Below, one piece after another: positions 12,180-24,734 of a stretch of DNA of 64,000 bases. Every line of letters begins with the position of its first letter. Positions within the stretch are counted from its first letter, which is position 1. The stretch comes from Grifola frondosa (Eukaryota; Basidiomycota; Agaricomycetes; Polyporales; Grifolaceae), in assembly GCA_001683735.1 (NCBI GenBank), contig LUGG01000013.1, positions 62,001 to 126,000 of the forward strand, written 5' to 3'. Position numbers and translations under genes: made by a program. The notes beneath the pieces were generated by a model. The model was not told where the DNA came from. It saw nothing but the letters and a program-made list of their open reading frames with translations, and searched no databases.

Positions 12180-14757
12180 ACCTGTCCATCACCCCGCGAA
12201 AAGAACACGTATCAATGTTAGCGATGTTGTTGTGCCAGACGCCAATGACACTCTCTGCCAACTCCTAGAGACCGATAGTAGGCAGAGTATACCAGTGTGA
12301 GACCATGCGCTGAAGCACGAGCCAAAAGTAAGATGTACATTTTGCAGGTATGAGATACACTGCGGTCGAATCCTGGTCGTCATTCACGGACTCGACAGCA
12401 CTGGCGAGCGACACCTAGAATGGGTCCGTAAAAAAAACAAAAAGTGCGTCAACGTCCCTCGTAGATGTTGACTACAACCTGAGGGTGTAATAAACACGTA
12501 CAAGATGAGATGATGGTCAGCCGTTACATACACAAAGAGGGCGCTGCATTTGGAGATTGGGAACACGAATGGGTGGCTGGGCAATTTTCCGCAGACGCCG
12601 GAGGGGTGATGAATGCAGTTATTCATAGTACTTGTGAGTTGAGATGCAAGTTGGGAACCGGACGGCGCTGTTCATGCGTTGGTGGTCGCACGTGGCATGT
12701 TATATATCTGCGCTGCTAGCGTGCAGCAGAAAGCTTGTCTGTGTTTTATCTCGTGGCCGTTGGACGTTTAATGAGTTTGTACGTGACTGAGAGGAGACCA
12801 TGCATTTGCAGAGGGCTGGATGGTGACCTGGATGAGCAAGCCCGGCGTCAGCAGTTCATATACATCTGACCTCATTCATTTGTGCCGCTCACACGAGTGC
12901 GATGACAGTGATATCTGGTAGTAGCCATGAGCTGCGGATTCGGTTCGCATGGCAGCGTGATCTGAAATATTTTTATTGATCAAAGTAATTCGTTATGAAG
13001 GTGCCCTGAAAAAAATTCAAATGAGATGTCAGACCAAGTTCGCATTCGCGGATCAAGAAAGTTCGAACCCGTCTATCTACAGTCAACAAGTCCTGGGTCC
13101 GAGACGGCTGTTCGGTTCATGCGATGCCGCCTTTCCTGAAGGCTCACCGATGCCGCGCTAGAAACCAAGCGCGTTTGATCGTTACAATCTTAGAATACTG
13201 TAGATGCAGCACTTTACGACGACCTTCTACCGTATGGTCTCTCGTACAGAACTTTGCAAATGCAGTGTCACAGTCATTTACCTTTTGGGATCATTCAATT
13301 TGTGCAGGTGAGGAAGTGGCCGATGGATGAGAGAACGATGAACAAATAATCTTTGATTCATATCTCGTATGTAGATACGTCTGTTTGGAATCACCTGTGA
13401 CATGTCCACTGAACTAAGAAGAACAAAAAGACGAATACCAATATTTGCAACGCCAGATGCCCGTCCAACGACCGACTTGACAGCCCGATAGAGCATACCA
13501 CAACCATGGTGCATGATGTCATACACGAAGAGTTACCTGGAAGATAAGATACTACGAATGTAACACACACCGTAGTCAAACCATGGTCGTCGTTCACCGT
13601 CTAGAGCACTGGCGAGGGCCACCATGGGTGAATGCTCAGATACGGAAAATGGATCAGTATTCGGTAATAGATATTGATATTGACTGCAAGCTTTGCAGTG
13701 AGCACGCACAAGACGAAAAAGTAGTTGTGCGCACGCAGAGGCTGCCGCGCATGGTATGAGATCTGGAGATCAAGCGCGAGCACGAGGATGCCTCGAACAT
13801 GCTGAGACCCGGCGACGTACATGAAGCGCAAGCTGTGCAATCGTAGTGGACGACTAGTGCTGGATATCTCATGTGACGTTGCGCCATGGAATCAGAAATC
13901 TGTATTGGTAGTGATGGCAGTGTACGGGTACGTACCGTGGTCAGTAATATGCGCAAGCGGCTGCGTCTTCAGATGACGAGCGTGATGATTTTGGCACTAA
14001 CTAGCAGGGACTCCGAGAAGCTTCTCTAACATGACGAGGTTTGCCACTGCGTATTCAGCACTTTTCCGGTTCGAGCTTGGATGACCACGTACTCGTAGGT
14101 GCAGAATTCGTATTCCGTATACATCAGGCCGACATGCTTCGGTTTGGCATATGTAATCAAGAAGAGGAGTTGAAGAGGGGATGTGGAGTGCAGTAGAGTG
14201 TGAGCCAGGCAGAGACGTGCAAACCGCGCGTGCTTGTGGTATGCCGGGTAGTAGCATAAGGGATCGATAGGTCAGGCTGTGAGCATGGGACTGGATATTT
14301 CAACAGCAAGACAGGGATAGCCAAGGGCATGACAGTGCGGATCTGAGGGACATGGGCGACTGAGTTCTGACGATAAACCATCAAGTACGCCCGGGATCGG
14401 GATGGACTTTCAAAGCTGCCCCAACACAAGGATGGTACGCTTGAAGGACGAGTAAAATGTGATCCGTGGCCGCCGTGGAGGACATCGAGAACGTAACAAT
14501 ACTCGAGCCAGAAGGAAGAGCTGCAACAGGGGGGCGCGTGTTGCCACGTGGAACGTGATAGCCGCCAATAAGCGCCCATGGTGGCGCGACGCTGATGCAC
14601 AGCCTGTGCCTCAGGTTGTTCCGGTTGGGTTGCCCATCTATAACCGCAGTCATGCATTTTTCCATATCGACTACAAACGGCGGAAGATATTGTGGTTGGC
14701 CCTGAGATTGTTTTTCATCTTGTTGATGTCCAGGATGGTAGCCGCGGCTCCACATTC
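12180..14757 (-). other. Conserved minus-strand candidate gene, unit 2 (probably decayed)
   Basis: This is the equivalent of the block at 7,360-9,770. A stretch at 13,997-14,257 stays open through LLDYICQTEACRPDV and on to YAVANLVMLEKLLGVPA, but the middle of that stretch is read in a shifted frame compared with unit 3. A block at 13,278-13,530 keeps GRASGVANIGIRLF. The end near 12,190-12,430 overlaps the 3' side of DUF6533 copy 2. The broken frames argue for a pseudogene; the function is unknown. Confidence 0.35.
12548..12995 (+). pseudogene. Copy of TF last exon and 3' flank, unit 2
   Basis: It begins at GATTGGGAACACGAATGGG and keeps the bases for NFPQTPEG-like codons and a stop, followed by the same 3' flank as at 4,450-4,860. 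It is an orphan last exon. Confidence 0.7.
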
Positions 14758-14977
14758 AACACTGGTGACAATGTTCATTTAAGACGCCGGCATGCCATTA
14801 TCATAATTAGCTCCCGAAGGATGCAAGGAAACAATCAAAAGTTCGCCGTATGCATGAAGAATTGAGATGAGCAGATGCATAAGGGTAACTGGTACACACA
14901 CGAGAATACGGTATCATACGAACTGAGGTGGGCATTGCTCCAGGTTATCTTACTTGATTCGTTGTCTCAATATAGGT

Positions 14978-14986
14978 AGATATAAG
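14978..14986 (+). promoter_or_regulatory. TATA box of DUF6533 copy 3
   Basis: AGATATAAG lies 71 bp upstream of the ATG. The spacer upstream of it is shorter than in other units: the TGATCC/ATGTCGTCCTCGAGG stretch found before copy 2 is missing. Confidence 0.55.
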
Positions 14987-15048
14987 AGAATGATCTCTCT
15001 ATCTCTGCTAAACATTTCAGTCCCAATTCTTTCAAACTACCTCATATA

Positions 15049-16730
15049 ATGTCATCTATCAGCATCGAAGAGGATCACCAACTGTAAGTGATGCCCGCCG
15101 CGATATTTCCCCATCTAATATATCCTATCGCATAGCTTCATTGCAACATGTTGCACTGTATCGGTAACCGGTCAGTGGTTCACTTACAGTCTCAAGCCAT
15201 TATCACATTCCAATTCGTCACAGCGCTCCTGGTTTACGAGTACCTCATCACGTTTGATCGTGAATATCAACTCGTCTGGAAGCGTCCATTTTCGGCGGCC
15301 ACCTTGGTGTTTCTGCTGGCAAGATACCCCATTCTTCTATCAAATATTTTCGAACTGCCAACTATATACCCACTGTCAACACAGGTACAGTTCTTGTTCT
15401 ATTACTGTAGACTGACTTAGCTCACTCAAAATTTGCAGAGCTGTTCTGCATTGATTTGGTTGCAGACAGCTTTTGATTTACTCTTCATTTCGATTGTGCC
15501 CGGTGAGTCCCCATTGGTGATATGATATTCTTACTTCTGACTCGCCATCTGTATTCTGTGAAGCATTTTCAAGTCTCCGAGTGTATGCGTTGTCTGGTCG
15601 CCGATGGCACATTGCATCATTGGTATTCATTCTGTCACTGGTCCCTGTTGGCATTGCACTGGTGAGTCCTCTCTTCTGCATTGAGGTTGGCATGTAATCG
15701 ACGTGTGACATATGCTTCTAGTTTACGGATATACGGCAAGTGGTGATTGTAGCTCCACCTCCCATCAATTGCACAAATAGCATTATGTTCTCACCGGAGC
15801 TCACAAATATGTCAGTGAAATTTGTTGATGTCACTGCATCTTGTCGACTGAATCCGTGTCTCGTATAGATGTATGCATTACTATTGGCCTCACACGGCTC
15901 AAGTGCTCACTCACGCAATACTCCCAGTAACGTGTGTCTTGCGTGCGACAACAATCACTGCGGATGTCCTTGTTCTTGCGGTAACTGCATACCAGACGTA
16001 CTGGAGAAGCCGAGGTGCCGCAAACGCTACTCTCCGAACTCCGTTGCACACTTTAATCTTGAGGGATGGTTAGTATCGATTCCTGCCTTGATATATGCGC
16101 CAACCTGATGAAACTCCATCAGGCACCACATATTTCTTGTAGGTTACAAATAGTCAAGACAGACCAGATGTCATTTTAACAACTATGCACCTCATAGAGC
16201 CTTGTTGATGTTGAACATTGCAGATGTTGTATTCCTATACTTGGAACAAACTTTTGTAGGTATATGTGTCTCGAATTCCCACCTATACTCACTCACGGGA
16301 CCTACGTGCTATCATCAGCAATCATTCTCGTATATCAACGAGTTCATCGACCAGTCAGTAACTGTAATTAATTGCTCTTCATCATGGTGTCTGTTAATAT
16401 CCGTAATCATACAGAATAACAGCAATTCTCATTTCACGGTTCATGCTCAATCTCCGCGAAATAAATGCGCCCGTCAACAACAGCGAAGATTTAAGTCAGT
16501 CATCGTCGGCTCACTCGATCCGCTTAACAACCTTCATTGACCCTTTCGGTGAACCTCTGGACCACGAGCTCGAGTTTCCTTCCATGGATCCTAATGACCT
16601 GGACAATGAAGAAATAGACCAAGCGAGAGGGGGCGAGAACGCGCTGCGCCGCGGCGAGGAAGTGGTGTCGGGTCAGGCGAGCATTTCTGGGTTGTTTGAA
16701 GTCAGCTCAGTGGTAGAGAACAATGTATAA
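15049..16730 (+). CDS. DUF6533 multi-pass membrane protein, copy 3
   Basis: Exon 1 encodes MSSISIEEDHQ. The first intron (GTAAGTGATGCC...CGCATAG) and the second (GTCAGTGG...CGTCACAG) lead into exon 3 with YEYLITFDREYQLVWKR and FLLARYPILLSNIF. The downstream helices and LRVYALSGRRW-type, AYQTYWRSRGA and TPLHTLILRDG motifs are present. The tail reads LNLREINAPVNNSED and ends ...SVVENNV. All exons join in frame by eye. From roughly exon 8 on, and into the following minus-strand block, this copy is almost identical to copy 6, which implies recent duplication or gene conversion. Biochemical function is not known for this family. Confidence 0.83.
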
Positions 16731-16763
16731 GATCATCCTGAACCCGGATTTTGTAGGTCGATA

Positions 16764-18900
16764 TTAAATCACGTAGTATGACCTGTCCATCACACCGATA
16801 AAAGAACACGCGTCAATGTTGGCGCTATTATGCCAGACGCCAGTGACACTCTCCGCCAACTCCCAGAGAGCGACAGCAGGCAGAGTATACCGGGGGAGAT
16901 CGTGCACTGAAGCATGAGCTAACAGTAAAGTGTACGTATTGCAAGTATGAGAACACTGCGGCCGAATCTGATCGTCGTTCACGGACTCGACCGTAGTACT
17001 GGCGACAAACACCTAGAATGGGTCCGCAAACACAAAAGGCACGGCAGTGTCCCTCGATAGCAAGCTTAGGGTGTAATGAGTACGCACGAGATGGGACCGT
17101 GGTAAGCCGTCGCATACACGAATGAGCGGATGAGCGATTTTCCGCAGATGCCGGAGGCGTGAACGCAGTTGATTATAGTCCTTGTGAGTTGAGATGCAAA
17201 CTGTTGTGGGAACCGAACGGTGCTGTCACGCACCGCCCGCGAGTTGGTGGTTTTGTACTTTACCGCGAGGAGATCGCGTATTTGCGGAGGGCCGGATGGT
17301 GACCTGGGTGAGCAAGCCGTCGCGCACGAGTGAGATCGCAGTAACTATTCGGCAATAGCCAAGAGCGGCGGATGCGGTGTGTACGTTATTGACCACTTTG
17401 TCACCATGGAGCTTTGAATTGGTCGATAGATATCTATGGATTAAAGTGATCGGTTTTGAATACAACAATTCAAATGAGGTGTCAGACCGAGTACGAACCC
17501 GTTCCATCTGAGTTCAACGAGTCTTGGATCTGTCGGGACTGCGATATTTGTTCGGTTCGTGCGATGTCGCCTTTCGTGCAATGCTCGTTGATACTGTGCT
17601 AGATATGGAGTGCGCTTGTTGGTTGCAATCTTGGAATGCTAGAGATGCAGCACTTCATAATGACCTTCCACCATATGGTCTCTTGCACAGAACTACGCAA
17701 ATCCAGTGTCACGGTCGTTTACATTTTAGGATCGTTCAACTTGTGCCGGTGAGGAAGTGGCCGCATCGTTCGATGGATGAGAGGACAACGAACAAATGAT
17801 CCTTGATTCATATCTCGTATGAAGATGTATCCGTTTGGAGTCACCTGTGATATGTTCACTGAATTAAGACCAACAAAAAGACAGATACCAATATTCGCAA
17901 CGCCGGACGCCCTCCCCAACGACCCGACTGAACAGCCTGAAAAGTATACCACAACCATCGTGCGTGATATCGTACATGAAGAGTTAGCCAAAAGATAAGA
18001 TGCTACGAACGTGGGACACACCGCAGTCAAACCCTGGATCTAGAACACTGGCGAGAAGCACCATGAGTGGATGGTCAGATATATAAAAGGATCCGTGTAT
18101 CCAGCATAGATATTGACTGCAAGCTCAGCATGCAGTGAATGCGCACAAGACGAGACACTCATCAATATACAATGGTTATGCGTACGCAGAGGGTGCAGCG
18201 CGCGGTATGAACTCTGATGATCAGGCGTGAGCACGAGGACGCTTCGAACACGCTGGGAGGTGGCGACAGACATGAAACGCAAGCTGTGCGATCACAGTGG
18301 ATGACCAGTGCCGGACATCTGACATGATGTTGCGTCATGGCATAAGAAATCACTGTATTGGTAGTGGTACATACCATGGTTAGTAATATGCTCAAGCGGC
18401 TGCGTCTTCAGACGACGAGCGTGATGATAGCACTAACTAGCGAGAACTCCGAGAAGCCTCTCTAGCACGACGAGGTTTGCCGCTGCGTATTCAGCACTTT
18501 CTGGTCCGACCTGGGATGACTGCGTAATCGTAGGTGCAAAACTCGTATTCCAGCGGTAGCATACATCGGGCGAAAATGCTTCGTTTTGCAGATGTAGTCA
18601 ATAAGAGGGGTTGAAGAGATTTGGAGCGCAGTAGAGTATCAGCCAGACAGAGACGTGCAAACCGCGCATGCTTACAGTACGGCAGGCAGCAGCATAGAGA
18701 ATCGGTAGGTCAGGCTTTAAGCACGGAACTGGGCACTTCAACAGCAAAAGGGCGACAGCCAAAAGCACGACAGTACTTGCGGATCGGAGACTCTGACATG
18801 GCGCGGCTGAGTAGCCTGCGCGTGTTGCCACGTGGAGCGTGCACGATCATCAAAATCTCGATGGCCGTGGCCGCCCAGCACTGGTGCGATGTGGAACAGT
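16764..18900 (-). other. Conserved minus-strand candidate gene, unit 3 (best preserved frame)
   Basis: In this unit the stretch around 18,430-18,560 reads DVCYRWNTSF-like codons straight into ESAEYAAANLVVLERLLG without the frameshifts seen in units 1 and 2. A conserved donor (GTATGTACC) follows near 18,375. The 3' block at 16,764-17,012 encodes RYTLPAVALWELAESVTGV. Codon comparison between units shows mostly third-position changes in these blocks, so they once encoded protein. A TF-derived segment interrupts the block, and the upstream end stops abruptly at about 18,901 where foreign sequence begins. Family not recognised. Confidence 0.38.
17119..17470 (+). pseudogene. Copy of TF last exon and 3' flank, unit 3
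   Basis: The segment starts at GATGAGCGATTTTCCGCAG and is a shortened version of the copies in units 1 and 2, lacking the part just after the stop that contains GTTTGTTTG. It is nearly identical to the copy at 34,080. Confidence 0.65.
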
Positions 18901-18901
18901 C

Positions 18902-19846
18902 TATGTATTTGCACGCTTTGGGCACACATGAATAATATTGTAGTAAGCAACACAACGTGCATGTAAGCACTGTCTCGAGCGACTCTATGGGCGAAGGCCC
19001 GGCAGGCGGACCTCCCGACCCCGAGCTCCGAGACGCCCAGAACTCTATCCCAAGAAGAAGAATCAGCGAGCGGCGACTCCCCGCTTCTAAAGTAGGAGTA
19101 AACCATGACGCGTCAGCGAAGCTGATTCCCCTTCTCAAGATAGGAAGTGGTTGTGACGCACCTGGCTGGCTCACCGCACTGGGGGCATTGCATACCGTAT
19201 AAACGACTCGTGCACCTCCGGCGTCGCTTGCATGTACGGGGCAAGGATTTCGGCGTGCTGGCGCAAGTATAAGGTGAACGTATCGCTGGCCCAACGGTCC
19301 TTCGACTTGACGACGTCGAACGGTACTCCTCGCAGCAGGTATTCGAGCGTTCCGCCGATCCTCAAGCCATGGCCTTGCAACGTCTGTAGGCCGGCTTTCT
19401 GAGCTGCCTTCCCGAGGGAGGCTGTAAAGGCATGCTTCATTAGCGGCCTGAAGCTTCCTTTGTACTTGTACCCAAAAAGCGGGTCTGTCAAAGCTGGGTC
19501 GTTTACTGTGAAGTGGTTCGTGATGGCCGCAAGCGGATCTGCCAGCCCATCTTGTCGCGCCCAAAAAACGTCTTCGCCTTCGGGTGCGGCTTTGGTCCGA
19601 GGGAGGCGGAAGACTGTCTGTGTCAGCCCATTGCGGTCCTCCACTTCTCTCATATGCTGGTGCGACACGTGGATTTCAGCGCTGAATGCTGATAAGTTTG
19701 GGACGGTGAACTCTCCGAGCCTCGCTACTGCCCAGAAAGTGGTCGTCGCGCATGCCCAGACAGCCGCATCTCTTGGCTCGGACAGGACTAGCTGTGCTCG
19801 TAGGGCAACTAGAATCTCAGTTGTGAAAGGGAGCCGCTTCTTCCAC
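18902..19846. mobile_element. Foreign insert with tyrosine recombinase, replacing a unit junction
   Basis: Unit 3 sequence ends after GATGTGGAACAGTC and unit 4 resumes inside DUF6533 exon 1 at GAAGAGGACCAGCAACT. The roughly 650 bp that normally sit between (spacer, TATA box and start codon) are absent and replaced by 945 bp of unrelated DNA. The insert carries the 3' part of a tyrosine recombinase gene and its flank. No terminal repeats or target duplication are visible, so this is a replacement or a truncated element rather than a clean insertion. Confidence 0.65.
19171..19846 (-). pseudogene. Tyrosine recombinase catalytic domain (5'-truncated)
   Basis: About 225 residues cover the catalytic half of a tyrosine recombinase of the kind annotated in basidiomycetes as DNA breaking-rejoining enzyme. 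The expected signature residues are visible in order: Arg in TFWAVARLGEF, HGLRIGG (the HxxR box), DRWASDTFTLYLRQHAE with the terminal Trp/Tyr region, then a stop shortly after FIRYAMPPVR. The N-terminal DNA-binding half is missing because the coding frame runs straight into DUF6533 sequence at the junction; the in-frame GTG/ATG there belongs to the neighbouring gene on the other strand. It is probably a relic of a Crypton- or DIRS-like element; no reverse transcriptase is nearby, so the two cannot be told apart. Confidence 0.7.
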
Positions 19847-21512
19847 GAAGAGGACCAGCAACTGTGAGTAATGTTCACTACAATATTTCCTCATTTAATG
19901 CTATATCCTATCGCACAGATTCATCGGAATCTGTTGTGGTGTATCGGCAACCGGTCGGTGGTTCACTTATGATCTCCAGTCATTTTCTCATTCACATTCG
20001 TCGCAGCTCTCCTGGTATATGAGTACCTCATCACATTTGATCGCGAATATCAGCTGGTCTGGACGCGTCCATTTTCGGCGGCCACCTTAATATTTTTGCT
20101 AGCAAGATATCCTATTATTCTAATGAATATTCTCCAGCTTCCTACGATATATCCGTTGTCAACAAGGGTATAGTTCTCATCCTATTATTGGAGACTGTCT
20201 TAGCCGACTTAAACTTCCCAGAGTTGTTCCGCGTTGAGCTGGTTGACGACAGCTTTGGAGCTGCTTTTTATTTTGCCTGCGGCTGGTGAGTGTGTATTGA
20301 TCATATGATATTCATACTTCTGACTGGCCGTTTGTATGATGTCAAGCATTCTCAAGTCTCCGAGCATACGCATTGTCTGGCCGTCGATGGCAAATTGCTT
20401 CGTTGGTATTCATCCTGTTACTGGTCTCCGTCGGCGTTACACTGGTGAGCCCTGTCCTCTGCATTGAGCTTGGCATGTAATTAAAATGCGACACATGCTT
20501 CTAGTTTCTGAATGTGCGGCAACCGGCGGTTATAGCTCCGCCTCCCATCAATTGCGTAAATGTTGATTTGTTCTCACCGGAGCTCACAAACATGTCAGTG
20601 AAATTCGTCCATGTCGCTGCATCTTGTCGACTGAATCAGTGGGTCATATAGATGTATGCATTGCTATCGGCCCCATGCTGTTCAAGTGTTCAGCTCACGT
20701 AATACTCGCAGTGATGTATGTAGCGCGTGCGACAGCAATCACTGCGGACGCACTTGTTCTTGCAATAACTGTACATCAGACATACTGGAGAAGTCGAGGC
20801 GTCGCAGAGGCTACTCTCCGAACTCCATTGCACACTTTGCTTTTGCGGGACGGTCAGTTTTCGTTCCATTATCAATGTATGCACCAACCTAATGCAGCTC
20901 TATCAGGCACAATATATTTCTTGTAGGTTACCAATAGTTGATTCTAGACCTGATGTTATTTGACCACAATGCCGGATAGAGCCTTGTTAATTATCAATGT
21001 GGTAGATATCATATTGATATATTTGGGAGAAACTTTTCTAAGTAGATTTGTCTTGCATTCCTGCCGATACTCACTCGAGGGGCCTATGTATCGTCAGGAA
21101 TCTTTCTCATATATCACCGTGTTTATCGACCCGTCAGCAACTATAATAATAAATCGCCCTTCATCTTAGCTTCTGCTGATATCCGCTATCGCACAGGATA
21201 ACGGCAATTATCATCTCCCGATTCATGCTCAATCTCCGTGAAATAAATACGCCCGTCAACAGCAGCGAAGATCCAAGTCAGTCCTCGTCGGCTCGCTCGA
21301 TCCGCTTAACAACCTTCATTGAACCTTTCGGTGCATCTCTGGACCACGAGTTCGAGTTCTCTTCCATAGATCCTATTGACGTGGACGACGACGAAGGAGA
21401 CCAAGCGACAGGGGGGGAGAACGCGCTGCGCAGCGACGAGGAGATGGGGTCACACCAGGCCAGCATTCCTGAGTTGTCTGAAGTCAGCTCAGTGGTAGAG
21501 CATAATGCGTAA
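19847..21512 (+). pseudogene. DUF6533 membrane protein, copy 4, lacking promoter and start
   Basis: Exon 1 survives only from GAAGAGGACCAGCAACT; the ATG, the first codons and the TATA box were lost when the recombinase fragment arrived. From exon 2 on the gene is well kept: YEYLITFDREYQLVW, LRAYALSGRRW, VHQTYWRSRGV, TPLHTLLLRDG and LNLREINTPVNSSED. An upstream ATG on the antisense strand of the recombinase (19,460) is open in frame with the exon 1 remnant, so a fusion N-terminus is formally possible. I consider a promoterless pseudogene more likely. The intact downstream frame suggests the loss is recent. Confidence 0.65.
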
Positions 21513-21539
21513 GATTACACTGAATCCAATTTTGTAGGT

Positions 21540-23731
21540 AGTTAGGTCGATATGGAATCACGTAGTACGACCTGTCCATCACCCCGAGAAAAGGACACGC
21601 GTCAATGTTGGCGATGCTGTTATGCCAGACGCCAATGACATGCTGCCAACTCCCAGAGAGCAGGCTGAGTATACCGGGTTGAGATCGTGCGCTGAAGCAC
21701 GAGCCAAAAGTGAGGGGTGCGTATTGCAAGTATGGTATACACCGCGGTCGAACCCCGGTCGTCGTCCACGGACTCGACAGCGCCGGCGAAAAACATCTAG
21801 AAGGGGTCCGCAAATACAAAAGGGACGGCAATGTCCCTCAACAGCAAGCTTAGGGTGCAATGAATACGCACGAGTCAGGCGTTGCATACACGAAGAGAAC
21901 ACTGCATTTGCAGGTTCGGAACACGAATGGGTGCATGGGCGGTGTTCCGCAGATGCCGGAGGCGCGGTGAATACAGGTATTCATACTACTTGTAGGTTGA
22001 GATGCGAGCTAGGAACCGAGAGGCCCTGTCGCGCCACCGTCCGTGAGTTGGTGGTCGCATCCGGCGCGGTGTATACCTGCTTCTGCTAGCGTACAGCTTG
22101 ATTACTTTTATATCGTGGACGTCGGACGTTTAATGATTTTTGTACGTGACCGAAGGAGATCGCGTATTTGCAGCGGGCCAGACGTTGCCCTGGGTGAGCG
22201 AGCCGTTAGGAGTTCATGTACATCTGACCTCATTCGGGTCGCTTGCACCAGTGCGATGGCAGTGATGATTCGGCAGTAACCAAGACCGGCGGATTCGTTG
22301 TGCACGTTGTTGACCACTTTGTCACGATGGCATAACTTCGAAATGATCAATAGATATCTGTAGACCAAAGTGATCGGGTTTGAATACAACAATTCAAATA
22401 AGGTGTCAGACTGAGTACGAACTAGGTCCATCTGAGTTCAACGAGTCTTGGATCCGTCGAGACTGCGATATTTGTTCGGTTCGCGCGCTGTCGTCTTCGC
22501 GCAGGGCTCGTCGATGCTGCGCTAGAAATGGAGTGCGTTTGGTCGTTGTAACCTTGGAATACTGCAGATGCTGTAGATATATCCGTTTGGAATCGCCTGT
22601 GACATGTTCGCTGCATCAAGACGAGTAAAGAGACGAATACAAATATTCGCATCGCCAGACGCCCGTCCAATGATCGGACTTAACAGCCTGACAAAACATA
22701 CTATGACTATCGTGCGTGATATCATAGATGAAGCGTGAGCCGAAAGATAAAAGAATGTAAGATACACCGCAGGTCATTCATGGTCTAGAACACCGGCGAG
22801 GAGCACCATGAGTGGATGCTCAGATATGGAAAATGGATCAGTATCCAGCACAAATATTGCCTGCAAGCTCAATGCAATGAAGACGCACAAGCCGAGACAG
22901 TCGTCAATACACAGCGGCTGTGCGCACACACGGGTTGCCGCGCATAGTATGAGATCTGAGGATCAGGGGCGGGCACAAGGATGGCTCGAACACGCTGGGG
23001 AGCGGCGACAGACGTGAAGCACAAGCCGTGCGATCGGTGGACGACCAGTGCCGAACATCTGACATGACGTTGCGTCACGGTATAACAAATCGCTATATTG
23101 CTAGCGACGTTATTGTATGGGTACGGATCCGTCGTTAGGAATATAGGCAAGAGATTCTTTCTTCAAACGACGAACGTGACGTGATAGCACTGACCAGCGG
23201 GGACTCCAAGCAGCCTCTAGCACGGCCAGGCTTCTCAGTACGCATTCAGCACTTCTCGGATTTGACCTTGGATGACTGTGTAGTCATAGTGCGAAACTCG
23301 TATACCAGGGGTAGCGTACGTCAGGCAGAAACGCTTCGGTTTTGCATATGTATTCAATAACAGGCGTCGAAGAGGGGATGTGGAGCGCAGGAGGGTATGA
23401 GCCTGCCAGAGGCACACAAACTGCGCGTGCTTGCGGTACGGCCAGCAGTAGCATAAGGGATCGATAGGTCAGGCTGTAAGCACGAGACTGGCTACTTCGA
23501 CAGCAAGGGAGGGATAGCCAAGAGCACGACTGTGAGATATGGCGGCTGAGTCCTGACAATAAAAGATGAAGTAGGCGCGGGACCGGGATGCTCTTTCAAA
23601 GCTGCGCCAACACAAGTATGGTACGCTTGAAGCAAGCTTGAAGGGCAAACACGTCGAGAACGCTACGGGCGTGTTGCCACATGGAACACCCGTCTCTTCT
23701 AAAATCTCGATAGCCGCCCATAGGCTCGAAC
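21540..23731 (-). other. Conserved minus-strand candidate gene, unit 4 (decayed)
   Basis: This is the equivalent of the block in unit 1. The 5' part contains FERASRSRAYFIFYCQD and SLAVEVASLVLTA in one frame and VIEYICKTEAFLPDV in another, so frames are broken. The 5' end stops at 23,731, where a composite insertion begins. A shortened segment near 22,560 (CTGCAGATG followed directly by TAGATATATCCG) shows a deletion of about 200 bp present in other units. The function is not recognised. Confidence 0.33.
21905..22390 (+). pseudogene. Copy of TF last exon and 3' flank, unit 4
   Basis: It starts at TTTGCAGGTTCGGAACACG and continues through GATGCCGGAGGCG, then the flank with TTTAATGATTTTTGTACGTG and GTGATCGGGTTTGAA, parallel to 4,390-4,860. 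It is an orphan last exon. Confidence 0.65.
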
Positions 23732-23835
23732 CTCGTAAGAGAGGCCAATGGGAGGTGAAGTCATAGTCTCGTAACCAGCCGTTATAGTGGTAGTTGTGCA
23801 CGGCGGCTGCGCCACCGGAAGAGTCCGGCGCAGAG

Positions 23836-24384
23836 CCAATCGGACATCGAAAAACCCCAGCACAACTACCACCTATAACGTCTGGTGACTTTGGTATAGG
23901 CGGGGGTGGTATGGTCACGCTTTGTGACCGACCGCGTCAGATTGCTCTCAACAACACTCGATATAGGCTGTGTATGCATGGCCAAATGCCATGAAATTTA
24001 ACCGAGTGATCACCCTATGAGTTAGAAGGGCCAAGAGATCTCTCTGACCCAGTCAAACATATCAAAAGTACCTCGGTCTCTGTACAGCCAATGCTTAGTC
24101 AGCATCCACCAATGTACGAGAGTAAGTACTGGGATGATAACAAATTATGACGAGATGAGCCAGAATCTGTCTCAGACCAATATAATTGACTAAAATATGG
24201 GTAGACAATTTTTTTCATGAATATTAAGAGCCAATTCGTAGAGTACATGACATGCGGCCGTGCGCGACGCGACGCGTAGAGCGCGTCTTAGGGCACGTGA
24301 ATGTGACCATACCACCCCCGCCTATACCAAATTCACCAGACGTTCTCTCCCTCTCTGTGCTGGTGTTTTTCGATGTCCGATTGG
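23836..24384. repeat. Fold-back with ~83-bp inverted arms
   Basis: The arm at 23,836-23,918 (from CCAATCGGACATCGAAAAA to GGTGGTATGGTCAC) is mirrored at 24,303-24,384. The best matched part is the run through TATAGGCGGGGGTGGTATGG; a stretch in the middle of the arms differs. A spacer of about 384 bp separates the arms. Transcribed from either side it would form a long hairpin. Confidence 0.75.
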
Positions 24385-24469
24385 GGGTCCGAAGGGAGAG
24401 AACGGCTGGTTCCGAGACTAGTGAAGTCAATAGGGAGAGAAGACGTGATATTAGAACTCCGCGCGAATA

Positions 24470-24734
24470 CTGTACATTACAGACCAACTCGGCGCGTCAC
24501 AGGTCACAAGGACGCTCGACGCGCCGGATTTTGGCGTAGTCACAGGTCACAAGCGGCTCCGCCGGCAGTGGCGCCGCATGTCACCTCTGCCCAATTTTCC
24601 GCGCCTGCGGCGCGACAATGTCCCCGCCGTTTTTCGCCGGCGGTCACACATCCCAAGCGGTCGCGCCGCGGCGCCGGATTGGGTGCCATGGGTCACAGGT
24701 CACACCCGGCGCCGAGTTGGTCTGTAATGTACAG
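24470..24734. mobile_element. 265-bp MITE with perfect 26-bp terminal inverted repeats
   Basis: The ends read CTGTACATTACAGACC... inward for 26 bp with no mismatch (24,470-24,495 and 24,709-24,734), flanked on both sides by TA (24,468-24,469 and 24,735-24,736). A TA target duplication fits the Tc1/mariner superfamily. The inside is GC-rich, has several copies of GTCACAGGTCACA and no coding capacity, so it needs a transposase from elsewhere. Confidence 0.85.

Noticed and set aside
18710..19564. 284-residue minus-strand ORF
   Set aside because: It overlaps the recombinase in another frame; only the frame with HGLRIGG and the catalytic residues is coding.
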